Source: JADHUC01 sp964617665 (GTDB taxonomy: Bacteria; Planctomycetota; Planctomycetia; Pirellulales; Pirellulaceae). From it: a stretch of DNA of 23,666 nucleotides. The stretch spans positions 1-23,666 of the forward strand of contig CAZUAH010000189.1 of NCBI GenBank assembly GCA_964617665.1, in the 5' to 3' direction. Below the pieces are notes generated by a model. It did not search any database and had not been told where the DNA came from. It saw only the letters and a list, made by a program, of their open reading frames with translations. A program made the position numbers and the translations under genes. Shown piece after piece: positions 1 through 6,553 of this stretch (position 1 is its first letter; every line of letters begins with the position of its first letter).

Positions 1-107
1 CTCAGGTAACCTGATGACGAAAGGTAAAATGAACAAGCCTCAGAAAATCGCTGATGAATGGCCCTCCATGCGGGTGTGCAACGGTGATTGTCGCGAGAAA
101 GACGGAA

Positions 108-1442
108 TTACCGTTCCAGGCACTCCTTGGCGATCTGGGTGTGGCGTGTCTTCAATTGCGCGAAGATTTCGGGGTTCTGTTCGGACTGGTTGTTCTTCTC
201 CAACGAGTCGTCGTCCAGATTGAACAAATACTCGTTGCCATCGGCGGTTTGCAGGTACTTCCATGGTCCGTGGCGCAGGGCGCCTTCGCGGCTGAGTTCC
301 CAAAACAGTTCGCGATCCTCGGATGGCTTGCCTTCCAGAAGTTGAGGCGTGAGGTCGATGCCGTCGAGCGGCAAATTCGCGGCGTCTGCTCCACCTAATC
401 GACAGAATGTTGGAAACAGATCCAGTGACGAGCAGACCGCATCACATGTCGAACTGGCCTTCAGCTTTCCCGGCCAGCGCATCAGACAGGGAACGCGGAT
501 ACCACCTTCGAACAGCGTTCCTTTCTCGCCACGCAACGGTCCGCTGCTACCGCCGTAGTCGGGATCGCCGCCGTTGTCCGTCATGAATATGACCAAGGTG
601 TTGTCCTGCAATCCCTGCTGCTCCAATGTGGCCAAGACCTTTCCGATCCCGTCGTCCAGCGACAATGTCATAGCGGCAAAAACGCGCCGTGTCGGATCTT
701 CGATCTGGCTGACGCGTGCCAAATCCTCCGGTTTGGCCTGCATGATGTTGACCACCTCGCGCTTGCCCGGATCGTAGCCCTTGCCGTAGTGCGGAGCGTT
801 GTACGGGAGGTACAGGAAGAACAGTCGGTCTGGCCGTTGGTCTTTCAGAAAGCGAACGGCTTCGTCCGTGATCAAATCGGTGGCATAGCCGGTTTCGTCG
901 ATCAGTTCCTCGTCTCGATACCAATCGGGCTTGATACCGTATCGCATGGTGAAGAAGTCGATACAACCTGCCGTGTGACCGCAGAAGGAATCAAACCCAT
1001 GCGACGTGGGCAGGAAGCCCACATTGCCGTGGCCAAGATGCCACTTGCCAATCAGTGCCGTACGGTAGTTTTGACGCTGCAACACTTGTGCGATTGTGGT
1101 TTCATCGCTGCGGATGCCGCGATTGGCGTCCCTCTCGCCAAGGGACATCAGCGCCCCAAGCAAGCGATCCTGCGAACGACTCGGGTATCGCCCGGTCAAC
1201 AATCCAAAACGTGATGGCGTGCAGATGGACGAGGCGACATACCAGTTGGTGAATTTCACGCCGTCACGAGCCAGCGAGTCGATGTTGGGCGTCGGGATTT
1301 CGCTATCGTAGCACGAGACGTCACCCCAACCCTGATCGTCGGAGAAGATCAGCAGAATGCTGGGGCGCTCGGCGGCAGACAGCAGCGAAGATGCCCAAAC
1401 GGCTGCAGCAGCCACGGCGAATTTGCAGGTGCGACGAAACAC
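108..1442 (-). CDS. Secreted type I sulfatase (formylglycine-dependent)
   Basis: Predicted exported arylsulfatase-family enzyme of 444 aa that hydrolyses sulfate esters, probably on a sulfated glycan. I chose a GTG start at 1442: it has GGAGG nine bases upstream and gives a clean signal peptide (MFRRTCKFAV, then an Ala-rich core ending LSAA, about residues 1-24). The only upstream ATG (1568) adds 42 charged residues before the signal. The sulfatase signature S-I-C-T-P-S-R-x2-L-L-T-G is intact, with Cys74 as the residue converted to formylglycine. Metal ligands are expected at Asp35-Asp36 (FSDDQG) and Asp289-Asn290 (MTDNGG). The second signature GKWHLG lies at 132-137 and Lys307 is in GEKGTLFEGG. 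Length is normal for the family. It is divergent from the methyltransferase-propeller gene. No maturase gene is in the window. The sulfatase family is certain; the substrate is not predictable. Confidence 0.95.
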   Translation of the reverse strand: MFRRTCKFAVAAAAVWASSLLSAAERPSILLIFSDDQGWGDVSCYDSEIPTPNIDSLARDGVKFTNWYVASSICTPSRFGLLTGRYPSRSQDRLLGALMSLGERDANRGIRSDETTIAQVLQRQNYRTALIGKWHLGHGNVGFLPTSHGFDSFCGHTAGCIDFFTMRYGIKPDWYRDEELIDETGYATDLITDEAVRFLKDQRPDRLFFLYLPYNAPHYGKGYDPGKREVVNIMQAKPEDLARVSQIEDPTRRVFAAMTLSLDDGIGKVLATLEQQGLQDNTLVIFMTDNGGDPDYGGSSGPLRGEKGTLFEGGIRVPCLMRWPGKLKASSTCDAVCSSLDLFPTFCRLGGADAANLPLDGIDLTPQLLEGKPSEDRELFWELSREGALRHGPWKYLQTADGNEYLFNLDDDSLEKNNQSEQNPEIFAQLKTRHTQIAKECLER

Positions 1443-1450
1443 AGCGACGA

Positions 1451-1456
1451 TCCTCC
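1451..1456 (-). promoter_or_regulatory. Shine-Dalgarno deciding the sulfatase start
   Basis: Read on the minus strand this is GGAGGA. The GGAGG core is nine bases upstream of the GTG at 1442-1440. It supports the GTG start over the ATG at 1568, which would place a non-signal-like stretch before the hydrophobic core. Confidence 0.7.
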
Positions 1457-1474
1457 GATGGTGTATAAGTCCTT

Positions 1475-1504
1475 TTGTGCCCAACGAACGATTGTGATTA
1501 TACT
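1475..1504 (+). promoter_or_regulatory. Sigma70-like promoter candidate for the methyltransferase-propeller gene
   Basis: TTGTGC (1475-1480) and TATACT (1499-1504) are separated by 18 bp, 84 bases before the ATG at 1588. Both boxes are near the bacterial housekeeping consensus. This is pattern matching only; planctomycete promoters are not always of this form. Confidence 0.4.
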
Positions 1505-1526
1505 GGGCGTCATCAAATGGGCCAAA
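1497..1526 (-). promoter_or_regulatory. Promoter candidate for the sulfatase gene
   Basis: On the minus strand a perfect TATAAT (1502-1497) lies 18 bp from a weak -35, TTTGGC (1526-1521). It is about 55 bases upstream of the GTG start. The -10 overlaps the -10 of the opposite promoter base for base. The -35 is poor, so confidence is low. Confidence 0.3.
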
Positions 1527-1587
1527 CAACCTTCCACATTGACGTTTGTCCCATTCTCTCAAAACCATCGCCGCGGAGATCTGAAGA

Positions 1588-4500
1588 ATGTCTTACAAGC
1601 AACAGCTATTCGTGACAGTATTTTTCTTGGGATCCGCATGCGGTGTCCCACTGGAAGCGGACGACCAGGCCTTGTCTGTTCTGGATCCAAGCGGCGTGCA
1701 GGGGGGACTGGTTGTTCAATTGGGATGCGGCAGTGGTGACCTTACCCCGGCACTACAAGCCAAAGGCAACGATCTTATTCACATGCTTGACGTGGACGCG
1801 GATAGTGTCGCAAGGTGTCGCGATCATCTTAGTAGGATGGGGCTGTACGGCAAAGTCACGGTTGACACTTTCGACGGGAGAAGGCTGCCATACATCAACA
1901 ACTTGGTGAATATGGTTGTGGTGGATACGAGATGCGAGATGCAAGATGCGGGAAGCGAGATTCTGCGTGTTCTGGCTCCGCGCGGTGTGGCTGTTGTGCG
2001 GGAGAAGGGAAACGAGGCGTGGCTATCTCGCATCCCGCATCCCGTATCCCGCATCGAGGGCGGATACGTGACGTTCACAAAACCTTGGCCCGACACGATG
2101 GACGAATGGACGCACTGGCTGCACGGCCCTGACAACAACGCTGTTTCGCGAGACACGGAAGTCGGTATCTCTCGGAATCTTCAATGGATCATGCCACCGC
2201 TTTGGGCCAGGCACCATAACCTTCTGCCCAGCGTCGTTGCCATGGTGTCGGCGCAAGGGCGTCTGTACTACATCATCGACGAAGGTGCCATTGGTGTTCG
2301 AGGATTGCCTGACAAGTGGCAGTTAGTGGCCAGGGACGCCTTCAACGGTCTGCAGTTGTGGAAACGGCCGATCAAGAATTGGGGATGGCGCAGGTGGTCC
2401 GACATCGAGTTCGCCGGCCTGATGCGATTCAAGGTCCCCGGGCAGCTCTATAGGCGTCTGGTAGCCGCGGACGATGTCGTCTACGTCACACTGGGATTTG
2501 ATCAACCCATTGTCGCCTTGGACGGAGCGACAGGGAAGACAATCAAGGAGTATGAAGGAACAGAAAACACGGCAGAGATTCTTTGCCACGAGGGCCGGCT
2601 TTTGCTTGTCAAGAATGGCGAAGGAGATCTTTCTGCAAAAGACGTCCTGGCTGTCAATGCGGAAGACGGCAACGTCTTGTGGGAGAAGAAGGGATTCAAG
2701 GGCACGTCGGGGCACGGCGATGAACTGAAGCAGTACACAGATGCCTATCTGACGGCTGGCGACGATCATTTGTTCTTCATCGACGGAGATGACATCGTAT
2801 CGCTTCGGCTGGAGTCCGGTGAAGAGGCTTGGCGACAACCACGGCCGGAGATGGGAAAAGACATTCTTGGCCACTACAAGTTCAATCACGCTAACCTCTG
2901 TACGCTGGTCTATCAAGGCAACGTCCTTCTGTTGGGACAGATGTTCCCCTTTTCAGACAACCTGAACGCGCGTCAACAGAAAGCGATGGTTCTGCGAGCG
3001 ATGGATGCTCGTTCGGGCGAGATGTTGTGGGAGTCTGAGGGAATGTCACTCGCCCACTTCACGCCGCCGGATCTCTTCGTCAATAACGGCTTGGTGTGGA
3101 CGTTGAAGATCAAGGATGTGTCCCTGCTCGGGCTGGACATCCAGACGGGGCAAGTGAAAAAGGAATACCCAGTAAAAGACATGCTGGTGGGGCACCACCA
3201 CCGTTGTTATCGCAATAAGGCAACCGAGCGGTTCTATCTGGCAGGCGAGGAAGGGATCGAGTACATCGACTTCGACTCGGGCGAGCTGGACATTCACCAT
3301 TGGATTCGCGGCGTGTGCAGCTACGGCATCATGCCGGCCAATGGGTGCATCTACTTGCCGACGCACAGTTGCGGTTGCCACGCCAATGCCAAGCTGAACG
3401 GCTTCATCGCACTGACAACAGCGCAGGTGCCTGGAACACAGTTGAAAGCAGAAGTCCGGGAGGGCGAAGCTCCTGCTGAGCCGCGTCTTTCCGCCAATTC
3501 GGCTCGGCGGGAGCCTCGCCCTCCCGATTCTCAGGTCTCCAAGGTGTCAGGCAACGCCGAAGGCCGTCTACAGAAAGGCGAAGCCTATTCGTTTGTTGGG
3601 CGCGAAAGCGCTACGTCTTCGGAAGACTGGCCCGTCTTCAAGCGTGACAATCAACGCAGCAACTACGTTCCAACCAGCGTGCCTGCTGAATTGTCGCAGC
3701 AATGGTCGCAATCAATCGGCGGCCAACTGACACCTCCAGTGATCGCCGACAACAAACTGTTCCTCGCCTCGCAAGGTACCTGCCAGTTGTATTGTCGGGA
3801 CGCGCCGACGGGCGATGCACGGTGGCAAATCGCAACCGATGGTGCTGTGGATTCTCCGCCCACATACTACAAAGGCCGATTGATCTTCGGGACGCGTGCC
3901 GGCTATGTCTGCGCTCTTCGGGCTGACGACGGACAATTGATCTGGCGATTTCGTGCTGCCCCCTCTGATTGTCGCCTTACGGCATACGGGCGTCTGGAAT
4001 CAGTCTGGCCGGTCCACGGAAGCGTAGTGGTGATGGGCGACCGTGCATATTGCGTGGCAGGCAGATCGATGCACCTGAACTCGGGGTTGTACGCGTATGC
4101 TCTTGACGTGAACACGGGCGAGGTGCTTCAAGAGGCAAACCTCACGGCGGATACCAGTGCGAAGGGCGAGCTCAAAGGAGCCGTTCTGCCGGACATCCTC
4201 GTAAGCGACGGCAATTCCATCTACATGAGAACAATGCAATTCCCAGCCGATGACATCACCGATTACCAAGTCGAAGGCCCCGGCAAACATCTGGTGGCGA
4301 ATGATGGAGGACTGCTGGACGGCACATGGTTCAACAGCGCGTTCTGGATGTACTTGAAAAGCCGTGCTCAGATGCTGGTCTTCGATGACAGCACGGTATA
4401 CGGCATCCAGGCGTACGAGAAGTTCGTGACCAAGTCATACCCTCACGATATTTTCACTCCGGGCAAGGGCTATCGTCTCTTCGCTGCGGGCATGAAGTCC

Positions 4501-4842
4501 GGCGCGCCTGGCACAGCCGGCAAACAGCGAAAACGCGGGAAAGGCAAGACGGGTCCGTCGATCAAGTGGGACGGACGGACGTCAGTACGCGCCCAGGCCA
4601 TGGTGGTTACGGATCAGCATCTTTACCTTGCGGGTACCCCGGACGTTGTCGACGAGAACGACCCCTGGGCCGCTTTCGACGGTCGTAAAGGCGGTGTGTT
4701 GGAGGTCTTCACGAAGGAAGACGGGAAGAAACTGGGTGAGTATCGCCTGGAATCGGCTCCGGCCCACGATGGCATGGCCGCGGCCAACGGAAGGCTCTAC
4801 CTCTCGTTGAAGAACGGGAGTGTTGTCTGTTACGGTAAGTAG
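1588..4842 (+). CDS. Signal peptide / methyltransferase-like / PQQ-like beta-propeller fusion
   Basis: A 1084 aa protein starting at an ATG with GGAG nine bases upstream. Residues 1-24 look like a signal peptide (FVTVFFLGSACG core). Residues 40-140 resemble a class I SAM methyltransferase fold, with motif I LGCGSGD at 45-51 and an acidic strand-2 end in LDVDAD (68-72). From about residue 170 (DEWTHWLHG) the protein is a long PQQ-like or quinoprotein-like beta-propeller with repeated blades ending in patterns such as VALDGATGKTI, LAVNAEDGNVLW, MDARSGEMLW and YALDVNTGEVL. Catalytic function is unknown; I recall this architecture from planctomycete proteins but cannot search. Two inverted-repeat elements are read through in frame: arms at residues 112-120 and 147-154 inside the methyltransferase-like part, and a palindrome at residues 624-647 in a linker between propeller halves. 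The permease gene follows after 42 bp and is probably co-transcribed. Confidence 0.85.
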   Translation: MSYKQQLFVTVFFLGSACGVPLEADDQALSVLDPSGVQGGLVVQLGCGSGDLTPALQAKGNDLIHMLDVDADSVARCRDHLSRMGLYGKVTVDTFDGRRLPYINNLVNMVVVDTRCEMQDAGSEILRVLAPRGVAVVREKGNEAWLSRIPHPVSRIEGGYVTFTKPWPDTMDEWTHWLHGPDNNAVSRDTEVGISRNLQWIMPPLWARHHNLLPSVVAMVSAQGRLYYIIDEGAIGVRGLPDKWQLVARDAFNGLQLWKRPIKNWGWRRWSDIEFAGLMRFKVPGQLYRRLVAADDVVYVTLGFDQPIVALDGATGKTIKEYEGTENTAEILCHEGRLLLVKNGEGDLSAKDVLAVNAEDGNVLWEKKGFKGTSGHGDELKQYTDAYLTAGDDHLFFIDGDDIVSLRLESGEEAWRQPRPEMGKDILGHYKFNHANLCTLVYQGNVLLLGQMFPFSDNLNARQQKAMVLRAMDARSGEMLWESEGMSLAHFTPPDLFVNNGLVWTLKIKDVSLLGLDIQTGQVKKEYPVKDMLVGHHHRCYRNKATERFYLAGEEGIEYIDFDSGELDIHHWIRGVCSYGIMPANGCIYLPTHSCGCHANAKLNGFIALTTAQVPGTQLKAEVREGEAPAEPRLSANSARREPRPPDSQVSKVSGNAEGRLQKGEAYSFVGRESATSSEDWPVFKRDNQRSNYVPTSVPAELSQQWSQSIGGQLTPPVIADNKLFLASQGTCQLYCRDAPTGDARWQIATDGAVDSPPTYYKGRLIFGTRAGYVCALRADDGQLIWRFRAAPSDCRLTAYGRLESVWPVHGSVVVMGDRAYCVAGRSMHLNSGLYAYALDVNTGEVLQEANLTADTSAKGELKGAVLPDILVSDGNSIYMRTMQFPADDITDYQVEGPGKHLVANDGGLLDGTWFNSAFWMYLKSRAQMLVFDDSTVYGIQAYEKFVTKSYPHDIFTPGKGYRLFAAGMKSGAPGTAGKQRKRGKGKTGPSIKWDGRTSVRAQAMVVTDQHLYLAGTPDVVDENDPWAAFDGRKGGVLEVFTKEDGKKLGEYRLESAPAHDGMAAANGRLYLSLKNGSVVCYGK
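1923..2049. repeat. Split inverted GATGCGG-type repeat inside the coding sequence
   Basis: The left arm (1923-1946) and right arm (2026-2049) are 24 bases each. The left arm matches the reverse complement of the right arm at 21 of 24 positions, the three differences being A/G. Each arm is built from 7-base units of the form GATGCGR/GATACGR, so the arms also contain short direct repeats. The 79 bases between the arms code for ordinary methyltransferase-like sequence. The right arm begins exactly on a codon boundary and encodes SRIPHPVS; the left arm covers residues 112-120 (around DTRCEMQDA). Confidence 0.75.
3457..3526. repeat. 70 bp palindromic element encoding a GEAPAEP...REPRPP peptide
   Basis: Arms of 26 bases (3457-3482 and 3501-3526) flank an 18-base loop. 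Of the 26 pairs, 23 are Watson-Crick, two would be G-U in the transcript, and one is a mismatch. The element begins on a codon boundary of the propeller gene and is translated as residues 624-647: REGEAPAEP from the left arm and ARREPRPP from the right. It sits in a Pro/Glu/Arg-rich linker unlike the flanking propeller blades. I recall similar EGEAPAEP peptides in other planctomycete proteins, but this is memory, not a search. Confidence 0.85.
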
Positions 4843-4884
4843 CTGGCCACGTGTCGCCCACGTTCCGAAATATGGTGAACGATC

Positions 4885-6534
4885 ATGTCGCACCGGTATC
4901 CCATTCTTGTCAAACGTGACCTGGACGGTTTCTTTGGACTGTTCATCGACAATCTTGTTCAACTTCTGTTGATCGTCCAGCTCTGTGGGTTTTGCGGAAT
5001 CGGCGCCAAGTCGGACTTGTTGCTCCGGTACATCCTGCCGGGTGCTGCGTTGAGCATTCTGATTGGCAACATGTTCTATGCCTGGCAAGCGCACCGGCTG
5101 GCTAAGCGTGAAGGGCGCAGTGACGTGACCGCCTTGCCCTATGGTATCAACACTCCGTCGCTGCTGGTCTACATCTTCTTTGTAATGATACCGGTCTATC
5201 AGCGCACAGGTAGTGCGCATTTGGCGTGGCAAATGGGGCTGATCGCGTGCCTGGGTAGCGGTTTGATCGAGTTTCTCGGCTCGTTCGTCGCCGAATGGGT
5301 TCGCCGGAAGACCCCGCGGGCCGCGCTGCTTTCAACGCTGGCCGGCATTGCCATCGGATTCATCTCGATGACATTCGCGCTGCAGATCTTCCAGCGTCCT
5401 TTGGTTGCCATGTTGCCGCTGGCGATTGTCTTGATTACGTATTTCTCGCGCACGCGATTCCCTCTGGGACTTCCCGGTGGACTGGTGGCCGTCGCTTTAG
5501 GAACGGTGTGCGCGTGGTCGTTGCCGTCGCTTTTGCCCGAGTGGATCGCCGGGCCGTCGATGAGTACCGTGGCCGTGCAGCAAGCCAGCGAATCCGCGGG
5601 TTTCTACTGGGTAAGTTTTGCTGGTGGCGAAATCTGGGAAGTGCTTTCGCAGCCCAGAGAATGGTTAGGATTCCTGTCCGTCATCGTTCCCATGGGACTG
5701 TTCAACGTTATCGGCAGCCTGCAAAACATCGAATCGGCCGAAGCGGGCGGTGACCGGTACAGCACGCAGTCATCTTTGGCGGCCAATGGCGTTGGCACGA
5801 TCGTCGCGGCCCTGTTCGGCAGTTGCTTCCCGACAACGATCTACATTGGCCATCCCGGCTGGAAAGGACTTGGGGCACGTGCCGGCTATTCGACGCTGAA
5901 CGGAATCGTTGTCACTGCGATTTGCCTGACGGGGACGGTGGCACTGATAAGCAGGATCGTGCCGATCGAAGCCGGCATCGCAATCGTCCTGTGGATCGGC
6001 ATCATCATCACGGCGCAGGCGTTTCAGACAACGCCAAAATCTCACGCACCGGCTGCGGCGATTGGGCTCTTCCCAGCAATCGCCGCATGGGGAGCCACCG
6101 TGGTGGCTGGCGCGTTCATCAGCGTCGGGTTGGTGACCAAGGGGGCGGCGACGATACAAGATCTGCTGGCCGCAAATCCAAACGCGGAAGTGAATGGCTT
6201 CTTACTGCACGGCCTGATCACCATGGAACGCGGATATATCTTCACCTGCATGATCTTGGCCGCCGTATCCGCATTCTTAATCGAGCGCAAGTTCTACACG
6301 GCTGCATGCTGGTCGCTGATCGGTGCCCTGTTCGCGGGAGTCGGACTGACGCACGCGTATCAACTTGTTGGCAACAATTTCGATTTCTTGTTTGCCTTTG
6401 CAGAACCTGCCGAAGGCGCTTTGGCATTTCGCGCAGTCGGAATCGCCATCGGCTACGTCTTGCTTGCCGTAGTGTTCGCCGCATTTGGGCTATACCATGC
6501 CCGAAATCCCAATGCAGAACTCGTCGAACACTGA
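4885..6534 (+). CDS. NCS2-family (xanthine/uracil permease-like) transporter
   Basis: A 549 aa polytopic inner-membrane protein made of many hydrophobic segments, beginning near residue 20 (FIDNLVQLLLIVQLCGFC) and continuing to the C-terminus (IGYVLLAVVFAAFGLY). The N-terminal DLDGFFGLFIDNLVQ, the DVTALPYGINTPS stretch (about residues 81-93) and the later NVIGSLQNIESAEAGGDRYST region are characteristic of NCS2 permeases related to purine transporters. The substrate cannot be assigned: members move nucleobases, but the planctomycete branch is uncharacterised. An in-frame TGA nine bases upstream fixes the ATG at 4885; no clear Shine-Dalgarno precedes it, which suggests translation linked to the upstream gene. 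It lies 42 bp after the propeller fusion and converges, with only 19 bp between, on the GH36-like gene. Confidence 0.85.
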   Translation: MSHRYPILVKRDLDGFFGLFIDNLVQLLLIVQLCGFCGIGAKSDLLLRYILPGAALSILIGNMFYAWQAHRLAKREGRSDVTALPYGINTPSLLVYIFFVMIPVYQRTGSAHLAWQMGLIACLGSGLIEFLGSFVAEWVRRKTPRAALLSTLAGIAIGFISMTFALQIFQRPLVAMLPLAIVLITYFSRTRFPLGLPGGLVAVALGTVCAWSLPSLLPEWIAGPSMSTVAVQQASESAGFYWVSFAGGEIWEVLSQPREWLGFLSVIVPMGLFNVIGSLQNIESAEAGGDRYSTQSSLAANGVGTIVAALFGSCFPTTIYIGHPGWKGLGARAGYSTLNGIVVTAICLTGTVALISRIVPIEAGIAIVLWIGIIITAQAFQTTPKSHAPAAAIGLFPAIAAWGATVVAGAFISVGLVTKGAATIQDLLAANPNAEVNGFLLHGLITMERGYIFTCMILAAVSAFLIERKFYTAACWSLIGALFAGVGLTHAYQLVGNNFDFLFAFAEPAEGALAFRAVGIAIGYVLLAVVFAAFGLYHARNPNAELVEH

Positions 6535-6553
6535 CGCCCGACGGCTCGCCTAT

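Noticed and set aside
2..14. Small palindrome TCAGGT-A-ACCTGA at the left edge
   Set aside because: It is short, isolated and without context; the upstream gene is outside the window.
1443..1568. N-terminal extension of the sulfatase to the ATG at 1568
   Set aside because: It adds 42 charged residues before the signal peptide; the GTG at 1442 has a strong ribosome site at proper spacing.
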